Below are positions 1-7,446 of a stretch of DNA of 64,000 nt, in pieces. The notes beneath the pieces were generated by a model. That model did no database searches. It had not been told where the DNA came from and saw only the letters and a list, made by a program, of their open reading frames with translations. Location: the NCBI RefSeq assembly GCF_005144795.1, contig NZ_SWFJ01000010.1, positions 37,544 through 101,543 of the forward strand, written 5' to 3'. The stretch's first letter is position 1; the number at the start of each line of letters is the position of its first letter. The DNA is from Streptococcus mitis (GTDB taxonomy: Bacteria; Bacillota; Bacilli; Lactobacillales; Streptococcaceae). The position numbers and the translations under genes are program-made.

Positions 1-127
1 CTAGTTCTCTCATATACGGCGACGGCTCTAAATCATCTACCTTTTGTAAACCAAATCCCGTTTCCCATAAGTCTAACTTGGTCTGATAAGAGAGGTTGGG
101 ATTATCAATTTCATAAGTCGGTGTCAT
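1..127 (-). CDS. N-terminal fragment of a small protein, possibly VbhA-like antitoxin (partial)
   Basis: A leftward reading frame opens with ATG at 127 behind a good ribosome binding site (AGGAAA) and is still open at the window edge after 42 codons. The visible N-terminus is acidic and polar, with a stretch reading GFGLQKVDDLEPSPYMREL. The pattern 'L..LEPS..M..L' resembles the start of small VbhA-type antitoxins that inhibit Fic AMP-transferases, but the inhibitory motif would lie outside the window, so this is only a suggestion. It lies downstream of hsdM on the same strand, about 200 bp away, and could belong to the same accessory island. Confidence 0.5.
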   Translation of the reverse strand, partial: MTPTYEIDNPNLSYQTKLDLWETGFGLQKVDDLEPSPYMREL

Positions 128-174
128 GGTTTTCCTTTCTAGGCAAGCTTCCAGTAAAATCTTTATATTCTATT

Positions 175-282
175 CTACCATATTAAATCTTTAAGCTCGT
201 TATACAATTTCATAGTTCTCTGTTCTATAGAGCTTGAAGAAAACTCCTCCTCGCTAATGTTAGAAAATACAACTATATCAGC
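175..282 (-). pseudogene. Possible 3' remnant of a lost gene
   Basis: Between hsdM and the gene at the left edge, the minus strand has a short frame with coding-like composition (a Ser/Glu-rich stretch, then MKLYNELKDLIW and a TAG stop at 175-177). A stop codon lies immediately upstream of it (283-285) and there is no suitable start for the whole frame. It looks like the C-terminal end of a deleted gene. I cannot name the family, and chance is not excluded. Confidence 0.22.
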
Positions 283-328
283 CTAGATAAAATTTTATCT
301 TAGAATATGAGCGAATCAATTACTCTTA

Positions 329-1930
329 TCACCCTTCAAACTCCTTCAAAAACTCTTTGAGCTCGGCATCGGCTTCTGGTGTGGTTCCGTGGAGTTGACC
401 GAGCATTTCAAGTAGAGAAGCGGTTTGGTTTTGGATTGCTTGATTTGTCGTGTTGATCTTGCTGACGATATCTGTCAGTGGTTCGACTTCTTCTTCCTCA
501 AAGGTATCTACATAGCGAGGGATATTGAGGTTATAGTCATTTTCGACGATTTCTTCATAGCTTGCTAGATGGGCAAACTTGTCAATCTCCTCACGTGACT
601 TGTAGGCTTCCAGAATCTTCTCGATATGAGCATCCGTCATGATATTCTGGTTTTTCCCTTTATCAAACTCCTTAGAAGCATCGATAAAGTAGACATTACG
701 ATTGGTACGGTTCTTTTTGAGAATGATGACCGTAGTCGGAATGCTGGTATTAAAGAAGATATTGGCAGGTAGACCGATAACCGTGTCAATGGCCCCTTCT
801 TCTAACAAGGCCTTACGAATGGTCCCTTCCGCATTTCCACGGAAAAGAACCCCGTGAGGAAGGACGATAGCCATAACTCCATTATCCTGCTTGAGATGGT
901 AGTAACCATGCAAAAGAAAGGCAAAATCAGCCTTGGACTGGGGCGCTAGTTTCCCAAAAGGAGAGAAACGAGGGTCCGCCATAAAGCCTGAACTTGCTGA
1001 CCACTTGGCAGAGTATGGTGGGTTCATGAGAACACCATCAAAGTTAGTCGGTTCTTGAGTCGGCCAGTCTTCATCTAGTGTATCGGCATTGTGGAGAAAT
1101 TGATTCTCAACAGGAACACCGTGTAGAATCATGTTCATCCGAGCCAAGTTATAGGTCGAGGTATTGAGTTCCTGACCAAAGTAGACCACTGTCTGCGGTT
1201 TATGAGAGTATTTCTTGGCATTGAGCAAGAGAGAGCCAGAGCCCATAGTCGCATCATAGATGGTAAAACCTAGCTGGTTCTCACGTCCCAAAAAGGCAAT
1301 CTGAGTCATAAGTTTGGCAACAGGCTGAGGTGTATAGAACTCACCAGCCTTCTTACCCGAGTCAGTCGCAAACTGACCAATCAGATACTCATAAGCATCT
1401 CCCAGCATATCACCAGCATGACCAGCCACATCTAGCACAGCCAACTCCTTCATGACTGCCGCCACCGTTTGGTTTTGCTTTTGCGGAGTTGCCCCTAACT
1501 TTTTGGAATAGAGGTCAATATCTTCAAAGAGGTTTTCATAGAGTTCATCACTCTGCTCAATATCACGAAAACCCTGAGCCAAATCTTCCAGCTGGAAAGT
1601 CCCCTCATTGACACGTGCTACAAGAGCCGTAAAGGTCAAGTCAGGCTTGATACTATAGTTGAGTTCGTCCTTCATCACTGCAAGAAGATCCTCGTGGGTG
1701 TCCGCATCCTCATAGTAGTTGCGATAGACTTCAAGGGCAGCCTCTAGACTCTCACTCCCCTCCTCCATAGTCTCCGCCACAAAAAAGAGCATCTTATCTG
1801 ATAGATACTTATAAAAGACCATGCCCAAAAGATAGGACTTGTAGTCATTAGCATCCATCTTAGAGCGGAGAACATCCGCTGAGTTCCACAGGGCTTGGTA
1901 AAGCGACTGGGAAGTTTGTGTTGTTTCCAT
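329..1930 (-). CDS. hsdM: Type I restriction-modification DNA methyltransferase subunit HsdM (first system)
   Basis: Adenine-specific N6 methyltransferase of a type I R-M complex. It works with the specificity subunit HsdS encoded upstream at 2567-3760. The 533-residue protein has an N-terminal helical HsdM_N region and an N6_Mtase domain with the SAM-binding motif DATMGSGS near residue 226 and the catalytic NPPY near 303-306. I chose the ATG at 1930 (METTQTSQSL), which has an AAGGATAGAAAG purine-rich site upstream, rather than the in-frame codon 33 bp earlier. The length is normal and the frame intact, so the enzyme is probably active. The order hsdS, membrane protein, hsdM is not the usual hsdM-hsdS order, and no hsdR lies within reach. 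It may be beyond the left edge. Confidence 0.95.
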   Translation of the reverse strand: METTQTSQSLYQALWNSADVLRSKMDANDYKSYLLGMVFYKYLSDKMLFFVAETMEEGSESLEAALEVYRNYYEDADTHEDLLAVMKDELNYSIKPDLTFTALVARVNEGTFQLEDLAQGFRDIEQSDELYENLFEDIDLYSKKLGATPQKQNQTVAAVMKELAVLDVAGHAGDMLGDAYEYLIGQFATDSGKKAGEFYTPQPVAKLMTQIAFLGRENQLGFTIYDATMGSGSLLLNAKKYSHKPQTVVYFGQELNTSTYNLARMNMILHGVPVENQFLHNADTLDEDWPTQEPTNFDGVLMNPPYSAKWSASSGFMADPRFSPFGKLAPQSKADFAFLLHGYYHLKQDNGVMAIVLPHGVLFRGNAEGTIRKALLEEGAIDTVIGLPANIFFNTSIPTTVIILKKNRTNRNVYFIDASKEFDKGKNQNIMTDAHIEKILEAYKSREEIDKFAHLASYEEIVENDYNLNIPRYVDTFEEEEVEPLTDIVSKINTTNQAIQNQTASLLEMLGQLHGTTPEADAELKEFLKEFEG

Positions 1931-1977
1931 AATGTTTCTTTCTATCCTTAATCGTTTCAACAATACATAAAAATAGT

Positions 1978-2556
1978 TTAATTAGTTTTATCCAATACAA
2001 TTGCTTTAAACTCTAAATAATCATATTTTGTAAATATATAATTCAATTGTGGTATATAATTATTCACTTTTACTATAGCGTTTAGCTCCATTTCTGTTAA
2101 CGTATCTAATCTATAAGTTACAAATTCTCTTGTGTCTTCTATTATATTGTAACAGATATCGTAATAATCTCTTGAATAACTTTCGAAAAATGGTTGAAAA
2201 GACGTATTTACACAACGATTATACAAAGCTATCATCTCATTCAATGGTCCATCACAATATTTCAGAAAAGGTCGTATCATTCCACCTTTTTTAATCCCCA
2301 TACCCTTATAGTATGTTTCTAATTTTTTAATGAATGGCAAATACTTCAAATAGTAATAATCTATTTCAAACTTTTGATTCTTAAGTTCTTCTTTTAAAAT
2401 AGTTTTAAATTCTTTTTCAAGAGTTTTTTTAAAATTTACTCTATCCCAAAATACAAATGCCAGAATTCCTAATATTACAGTCGCAACAAAACCTAGAGCA
2501 GCATAATAAGTATTAGTTAGTGAATTTACTGTGTTTAATAATTCTTCATTACCCAA
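1978..2556 (-). CDS. Single-span membrane protein inserted between hsdS and hsdM, function unknown
   Basis: A 192-residue protein of no family I recognise. One hydrophobic segment (about residues 17-36, YYAALGFVATVILGILAFVF) is followed by a Lys/Glu-rich linker and a cytoplasm-like domain rich in Tyr, Asn and aromatic residues. The start codon is TTG at 2556, supported by AGGAG seven bases upstream. No ATG fits. It begins about 10 bp after the hsdS stop and ends some 48 bp before the hsdM start, so it sits inside the R-M transcription unit. The DNA is much more AT-rich than hsdM. Membrane-anchored accessory genes within restriction operons are often defence effectors or mobile cargo. That reading is an inference. 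Confidence 0.8.
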   Translation of the reverse strand: MGNEELLNTVNSLTNTYYAALGFVATVILGILAFVFWDRVNFKKTLEKEFKTILKEELKNQKFEIDYYYLKYLPFIKKLETYYKGMGIKKGGMIRPFLKYCDGPLNEMIALYNRCVNTSFQPFFESYSRDYYDICYNIIEDTREFVTYRLDTLTEMELNAIVKVNNYIPQLNYIFTKYDYLEFKAIVLDKTN

Positions 2557-2566
2557 AATTAATCTC

Positions 2567-3760
2567 CTATATAAACATATCCTGCAAGAGTTTCTTTTTC
2601 AAAATCTCAAGCTGAGAAATTTTTTCTTGGTAAGAGTTGATGAGGTTATCAAGGTTTGAAAAGTAGGCACCAATGGCTTGTTGTTCTTCATAATTTGGTA
2701 AATACAACTCATATTCCCCATATTCCTTACCATTAACTCCTGGTTGCCCCGATCTTTGAGAAGTTACTTTTACATACTGTGTGAATCTATCAGTCAATGT
2801 ATTTTGAAAAATAAATTTTGAATCAAATTTGTCTTTTATTCGAGCACGAATCAAGAAACCGGCGAAATAAACTTTGCCATCTTTCTTAATATAAAGATAA
2901 GTTTTCCCAACACTTGCGCCAGTACGAGCAAATAATATATCTTTCTCGCACAACAGATAGTTGTCGCATTCACTTACGTCAATGTCTGGAGATGTTAAAC
3001 TATCTTCTTTAAATTTTCGAGAAACATCATCAATATCAGTTATACGAATATATTTATTTTCTCCATCAAATTCCTTAGCTGAAGCATTTAATCCGTATTC
3101 AATACTCTCAGTTACATCTTTCAGCTTTACTTTTTCCCACTCACCGTCAAATCCATCCAAACGAATCTCAGGAACGGTTTGTCCAGCTTTGGGAAACATC
3201 TTGGAGAGCATGGTAGCCTTGAGAGATTGGTAGTTGGAGAGATTGTCCTTGTGGCTTGCAAGAAGGTCGTCAAGGGTGCGGAAAAGAGAGCCGATAGCAG
3301 ATTGTTCGTCTTGACTAGGTAAATAAATTTCAGCTAATTTTATATCACTTGAATTAATACTCTCAAAAGTTGAACCCGTAGAAAATTTTGCCCAATAGTT
3401 AGTTTGTTTCATTCTTGACAATAATTGAAATATAAACTCATTTCCTCTTATTGCCGCTACCCCACGTCCGATAACTACATTGTAATCTGTTTTACCTATA
3501 TCTCCAACTGGTGCTCGAACACTTAAAATTAAATCACCTTTTTCAGCTAACTTTGTAATCTGTGTTGTCCAGAGTCTTGGTACAACTCTACCGTTCTGCA
3601 TATCTGCATTACCTTGTACTAGTATATAATCATTTGGATTATCAGTATAGTTTTTACTGTCAGGTGATTGCCCCATTACTATAGGTACTATTTCTGTTAA
3701 CTTAACATTTTCCCAAACATCATTATATTTTTTAAATCTTATTTTTGCTTCATTTTTCAT
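2567..3760 (-). CDS. hsdS: Type I restriction-modification specificity subunit HsdS (first system)
   Basis: DNA-recognition subunit of the first type I system, 397 residues with the usual two half-sites. Target recognition domain 1 spans about residues 10-150 and TRD2 about 205-350. Each is followed by a conserved helical spacer (SQDEQSAIGSLFRTLDDLL and EEQQAIGAYFSNLDNLI). The two TRDs define the two halves of a bipartite target and the spacers set the gap and bind HsdM. Start ATG at 3760, with AGGGGATTGG upstream. It is the first gene of the leftward unit and is transcribed away from the 620-residue gene at 3948. No invertase and no silent hsdS copy is visible in the window, so phase variation of the kind seen at pneumococcal hsdS loci cannot be judged. 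Confidence 0.94.
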   Translation of the reverse strand: MKNEAKIRFKKYNDVWENVKLTEIVPIVMGQSPDSKNYTDNPNDYILVQGNADMQNGRVVPRLWTTQITKLAEKGDLILSVRAPVGDIGKTDYNVVIGRGVAAIRGNEFIFQLLSRMKQTNYWAKFSTGSTFESINSSDIKLAEIYLPSQDEQSAIGSLFRTLDDLLASHKDNLSNYQSLKATMLSKMFPKAGQTVPEIRLDGFDGEWEKVKLKDVTESIEYGLNASAKEFDGENKYIRITDIDDVSRKFKEDSLTSPDIDVSECDNYLLCEKDILFARTGASVGKTYLYIKKDGKVYFAGFLIRARIKDKFDSKFIFQNTLTDRFTQYVKVTSQRSGQPGVNGKEYGEYELYLPNYEEQQAIGAYFSNLDNLINSYQEKISQLEILKKKLLQDMFI

Positions 3761-3789
3761 CGTACCAATCCCCTAATAAAATTTACCAA

Positions 3790-3882
3790 TATACTATCAT
3801 AAATTATTAGTGTCCATATATAGTTCTTCAACAAAGAAAGACTCACAGAATATTGTTTTATCTGATTTTATGTGATAGTATA
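3790..3882. promoter_or_regulatory. Perfect 10-bp inverted repeat in the divergent hsdS / 620-aa intergenic region
   Basis: TATACTATCA at 3790-3799 is the exact reverse complement of TGATAGTATA at 3873-3882. The right arm overlaps the -10 box of the rightward promoter, and the left arm lies 30 bp upstream of the hsdS start. Such an arrangement fits a shared operator or simply two similar -10 regions facing apart. Confidence 0.5.
3853..3881 (+). promoter_or_regulatory. Putative sigma-A promoter of the 620-aa gene
   Basis: TTGTTT (3853-3858), 17-bp spacer, TAGTAT (3876-3881), about 65 bp upstream of the ATG at 3948. The -10 overlaps one arm of the inverted repeat. Confidence 0.5.
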
Positions 3883-3947
3883 AAGTAAGATTGAACTAAA
3901 TCATAAAATTTTTAACTACATCAATTATACATCTAGAAAGGCGTATT

Positions 3948-5810
3948 ATGCAACTTATACCTGATTCTGAACCCAAACTACAATTTCCTTCTAGCGTGAA
4001 AATAATTAAAGCTAAAGATAGAATTTCACCAAAAGAATGGAATGAATTTTTTAATAGTGCTTGCCACAAAAGAAACGGCAACTATAAATTCACTGATCAA
4101 AAGAATGAATCCGATTTTTTTTACTACTCAAAAGTTTTTAAAATTCAAACTGAACCTTCATTTATTACTGACTCTAGATTATTAGAAACTAAATATGGCT
4201 ACTGCACTATTGTAAAATATAAAGAATATATCTTAATCAATTCTAAATTTTGTTCTCTCAATAAAGAGGTTATAAAAATTATAGGTACTGAACTTCCCTT
4301 TGAAGAATTCACAAAATACTTCACTAAAGATACAGCTGAATTTGAAAAAATTACACTTTCAAACTCCTCAATAATGTCAGGTATCAGAAGTAGAATCATT
4401 GAAGGGCAAAAACTCCAAGAAAATTTTCGACCAATTTATTCGTCCAAACATGTACTTAAAGCTTTTAGAGTCCTTCAGGATGGAGTTGTATTTTCACAAT
4501 CTCCATCAACATCCAAGTTAAACTATCGAAATGGTAAGCTAAAGGTTGAAGAATATATAAACTGGTGTAAAACTATTATTGATAGTATTAATACTAATAA
4601 CAGTTCCAAATATTTTGATAATTTTGCAAAACCTGTAGATATTTCAAAAATGAAAGAGTTAGTTCCTACAATAATTTTTATCGATTTAAATTTTTTAAAA
4701 GACTATGAAGATTTGAGATTTATAACTCGTCAAGAACAAGTTGAAATTGAATCTTGTTTTATATTTAAATATTATAATGGCTTATTTAACTTACAAAATT
4801 TATCAAATGATAAATATATAATTGATTACAACTATCCTTACGTACTCAGCAGTAGAATAAATCTTAAACTCAATAAGAACAATTCTAGCTCTTTACAAAA
4901 AATTAAATATACAACTAATAATAGAATAGAGGACGCATTTAAGACTAGTAAAAATAAGCAATTAAAAATTAATAAAAACAAAAAAACAATTACATATCAT
5001 ATTGAAGATATTGATGTTTTTTATAAGTATAAGGATGACGATAAAGAGATAACTTTAAAAGAATTAATTGAAAATAATTCTACTATACTTTTTGATAATT
5101 CACAATTTTTTTATTATAAAAAGACCTTATTTCAAGACTCTAAATTACAAGATTCAGGATTTTTACGTTATTTCCATGCAGAAAATAATATGATAAACGC
5201 TAAATCTGAAAAAGGCATATTTAATCAAAATTCAGTTAACTTTTCTGACGATTCCATTTTTGATATACTAGAAAAAAGACTACGCGGTTTAGAATATACT
5301 GATATCATTTGCGATGATTTAGGAAATGAACGTGCTGATTACATAGCCTTCGATGAAAATCGCTTGGGATTTTTCCATGCAAAATACAAACAAGTTGATA
5401 GTGATAGAGGTAAAAAATCTGCATCTGCATTACATGATGTAGTTAGTCAGGCGTTAAAAAATCTAGTTTTTCTAGATAATATCGAAAATATTAATTTAGA
5501 ACAAACATATCAACATAAGTGGTTAGAAAAATATAAAAATAATAATATACAAACACAGATTAATCGAATAAGAGAATCTGCTAATTCTAGCAATTCTATA
5601 GTAGAAAGAATCAAAGAAACAAACAGACAAATTAATGTCCAAAAATATATGGTTTTAGTTGTAAATTTTATTTCAAAAAGTGAGATTAGTGACTACATAC
5701 AAAATCCATCTACTAATACACAAATACAGCAAATTGTTTGGTTACTCTCTTCTTTCATTTCTACCTGTCAAGAAATGAATATTATTCCACAGATTATATG
5801 TAAACCATAA
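3948..5810 (+). CDS. Unknown protein with a C-terminal PD-(D/E)XK-like nuclease motif; candidate defence gene
   Basis: A 620-residue AT-rich gene, transcribed divergently from the hsdS-hsdM unit, with ATG at 3948 behind AGAAAGG. I do not recognise the full-length family. The N-terminal two thirds look like an alpha/beta region rich in Lys, Asn and Ile with no membrane segment. Around residues 449-495 there is a restriction-fold signature: ERADYIAF (Asp464), then 12 residues to FFHAKYK (His477, Lys479), then a helix with Gln (SALHDVVSQALKNL). In the classical motif the position of His477 is Glu or Asp, so this is an HxK variant. No ATPase or helicase motif is present, so it would have to act alone or with the R-M proteins. 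Position beside R-M genes and atypical composition suggest phage defence. This is inference, not demonstrated. Confidence 0.85.
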   Translation: MQLIPDSEPKLQFPSSVKIIKAKDRISPKEWNEFFNSACHKRNGNYKFTDQKNESDFFYYSKVFKIQTEPSFITDSRLLETKYGYCTIVKYKEYILINSKFCSLNKEVIKIIGTELPFEEFTKYFTKDTAEFEKITLSNSSIMSGIRSRIIEGQKLQENFRPIYSSKHVLKAFRVLQDGVVFSQSPSTSKLNYRNGKLKVEEYINWCKTIIDSINTNNSSKYFDNFAKPVDISKMKELVPTIIFIDLNFLKDYEDLRFITRQEQVEIESCFIFKYYNGLFNLQNLSNDKYIIDYNYPYVLSSRINLKLNKNNSSSLQKIKYTTNNRIEDAFKTSKNKQLKINKNKKTITYHIEDIDVFYKYKDDDKEITLKELIENNSTILFDNSQFFYYKKTLFQDSKLQDSGFLRYFHAENNMINAKSEKGIFNQNSVNFSDDSIFDILEKRLRGLEYTDIICDDLGNERADYIAFDENRLGFFHAKYKQVDSDRGKKSASALHDVVSQALKNLVFLDNIENINLEQTYQHKWLEKYKNNNIQTQINRIRESANSSNSIVERIKETNRQINVQKYMVLVVNFISKSEISDYIQNPSTNTQIQQIVWLLSSFISTCQEMNIIPQIICKP

Positions 5811-5984
5811 AATAATTACTAAAACAAATAAGATAAAATCTTTAAACTCTCCAAAATGTACTCACTATCAAAAATTTTATAATCATCCTACTGTTATTAT
5901 TTTTAGTATCTATTATGAATTCCTATTTTAAACACAAAATGTAAACTAAAATTATTTTTACGCTTAAATTATACCACGAAACCA

Positions 5985-6018
5985 TAAAAATCCCCCTTAG
6001 AAATCCGCTTCTAATGGG
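5985..6018 (-). terminator. Hairpin and T-run, terminator-like, minus strand
   Basis: On the minus strand CCCATTAGAA pairs with TTCTAAGGGG (one mismatch) and is followed by ATTTTT. It lies just after the stop of the decayed frame at 6025-6330 and probably ended that gene. Confidence 0.5.
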
Positions 6019-6024
6019 TCGTCT

Positions 6025-6330
6025 TTATCCTGCCACTTGGGCTGGTTCTGCTGATTTGGTCTTTTTATCTTTCTTATTGCTAGTGATGAGACAGCGCTTG
6101 CTATCTCGGATTGTATTCAGAGCCTTGAGGAGTTGAGTCAGGTGTTCCTTTTCAGGATAGTCTTCTGCACTAGCTACGGTACAGCGCATAAAGAGGTCGT
6201 AGCTGGTTGAAAGTTCGTACGGACTTGTCTGGTCTTGCTAACTTCCTTGGCAGACTTATGCACACGCGCCTTACTTTCCACTTGGTCATATTCCTCTTGA
6301 GCGTTGACCAACACCATCAGCAGTAGAATA
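6025..6330 (-). pseudogene. Frameshifted remnant of an unidentified gene
   Basis: The 700-bp gap between the 620-aa gene and the VTT gene contains coding-like sequence on the minus strand in two frames. The upstream frame reads LLMVLVNAQEEYDQVESK and continues to a KSAKEVSKT segment. The downstream frame, reached by an indel near 6225-6240, reads YELSTSYDLFMRCTVASAED and ends in a Lys-rich tail with a TAA stop at 6025-6027 followed by a hairpin. It has no start codon within a sensible distance. The GC content is higher than that of the neighbouring 620-aa gene, closer to core streptococcal genes. I do not recognise the family. Confidence 0.45.
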
Positions 6331-6509
6331 CTTTTAAATTTATGGAAATACAGTTATTCTAAATCTAAAGTACATATAAACTTTAGTATACAGAGCTATT
6401 CTAAGTTTCGAAGACCTATTTACTTTCTATTCCTTATCAAAAACACTCATTCCCCCTTTCTCCTCCAAAATATGGTATAGTAGAGTTATACTATCTATGA
6501 GGAGTTTAC

Positions 6510-7127
6510 ATGTCACAGGATAAACAAATGAAAGCTGTTTCTCCCCTTCTACAGCAAGTTATCAACATCTCATCGATTGTCGGTGGGGTTGGGAGTTTGA
6601 TTTTCTGTATTTGGGCTTATCAGGCTGGGATTTTACAATCCAAGGAAACCCTCTCTGCCTTTATCCAGCAGGCAGGTATCTGGGGGCCACCTCTCTTTAT
6701 CTTTTTACAGATTTTACAGACTGTCGTCCCCATCATTCCTGGGGCCTTGACCTCGGTGGCTGGTGTCTTTATCTACGGCCACATCATCGGTACGATCTAC
6801 AACTATATTGGCATCGTGATTGGCTGTGCCATTATCTTTTATCTGGTGCGCCTCTATGGGGCTGCCTTTGTCCAGTCTGTCGTCAGCAAGCGCACCTATG
6901 ACAAGTATATCGGCTGGTTGGATAAGGGCAATCGTTTTGACCGTTTCTTTATCTTTATGATGATTTGGCCCATTAGTCCAGCTGACTTTCTCTGTATGCT
7001 GGCTGCCCTGACCAAGATGAGCTTCAAGCGCTATATGACCATCATCATTCTGACCAAGCCCTTTACCCTCGTGGTTTATACCTACGGTCTGACCTATATT
7101 ATCGACTTCTTCTGGCAAATGCTTTGA
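6510..7127 (+). CDS. VTT-domain membrane protein, TVP38/TMEM64 (DedA-like) family
   Basis: A 205-residue integral membrane protein with about five hydrophobic segments. The central VTT signature runs through FLQILQTVVPIIPGALTSVAG near residue 75, and GCAIIFYLVRLYG follows near 104-116. Family members include DedA-like proteins linked to undecaprenyl-phosphate or phospholipid translocation. The substrate of the TVP38 branch in streptococci is not established. ATG at 6510 follows GAGGAG with six bases between. It is a single-gene unit closed by a strong terminator at 7134-7165. Length and frame are normal. Confidence 0.9.
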   Translation: MSQDKQMKAVSPLLQQVINISSIVGGVGSLIFCIWAYQAGILQSKETLSAFIQQAGIWGPPLFIFLQILQTVVPIIPGALTSVAGVFIYGHIIGTIYNYIGIVIGCAIIFYLVRLYGAAFVQSVVSKRTYDKYIGWLDKGNRFDRFFIFMMIWPISPADFLCMLAALTKMSFKRYMTIIILTKPFTLVVYTYGLTYIIDFFWQML

Positions 7128-7133
7128 CACGTA

Positions 7134-7165
7134 AAAAATCCGTTTGGTTTCCCAAGCGGATTTTT
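7134..7165 (+). terminator. Rho-independent terminator of the VTT gene
   Basis: A 14-bp stem (AAAAATCCGTTTGG with CCAAGCGGATTTTT, one G-T pair) with a TTTC loop and T-run begins 7 bp after the stop codon. A 30-bp core of it recurs exactly at 7412-7441. Confidence 0.85.
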
Positions 7166-7175
7166 AGAGCGTAGA

Positions 7176-7203
7176 TTGATTATAGCTTGATACTAAATAT
7201 ACT
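7176..7203 (+). promoter_or_regulatory. Putative promoter of the structured repeat RNA
   Basis: TTGATT (7176-7181), 16-bp spacer, TATACT (7198-7203), in a gap with no protein gene and some 50 bp before the conserved RNA element. Confidence 0.4.
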
Positions 7204-7256
7204 TTGGTATGGAAATCATGCCTATTTTTCGATAGTGAAGCGAGGACTCACCTAGC

Positions 7257-7387
7257 CTTTCCGCCGTGATAGAAACACCTGAAATCTAATGGTTTCAGGT
7301 GTTCGGAAACTTTGAGACATTAGGCTCAAAGTTTAAGTATGGAATTTCGAAGAAAGTCGCTACCGTCCGTAATCACTTAAGGAAAGG
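7257..7387 (+). ncRNA. Structured repeat RNA, copy 1 (SPRITE-like or asd-motif-like)
   Basis: This 131-bp element is similar to the minus strand of 39803-39930. Shared primary blocks are CTTTYCGCCGTG at the left end, GAGAC-TTAGGCTC in the middle and CGTCCGT..CAC at the right. Two perfect hairpins are present: AACACCTGAAA/TTTCAGGTGTT (7274-7303) and AAACTTTGAG/CTCAAAGTTT (7307-7334). A weaker one lies at about 7341-7357. In copy 2 the first stem has a wholly different sequence yet still pairs perfectly, which is strong evidence for a conserved RNA structure. It lies between converging genes with a candidate promoter before it and a terminator after it. Known candidates are the pneumococcal SPRITE repeat and the Lactobacillales asd RNA motif. 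I cannot decide between them by eye. Confidence 0.6.
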
Positions 7388-7408
7388 ATCAAAAATATTG
7401 TTTTCAAC

Positions 7409-7444
7409 CACAAAATCCGTTTGGTTTCCCAAGCGGATTTTGTG
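7409..7444. terminator. Bidirectional terminator between the repeat RNA and scrK
   Basis: A stem of up to 16 bp (7409-7424 with 7429-7444) carries A/T tracts on both sides, so it can serve scrK (leftward) and the RNA element (rightward). Its 30-bp core is identical to that of the terminator at 7134-7165. Confidence 0.85.
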
Positions 7445-7446
7445 CT

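Noticed and set aside
2961..3233. Plus-strand frame inside hsdS
   Set aside because: Antisense shadow in a gene with a normal HsdS domain layout.
6714..7130. 138-codon minus-strand frame opposite the VTT gene
   Set aside because: Its composition is that of an antisense shadow and the plus-strand gene has clear family features.
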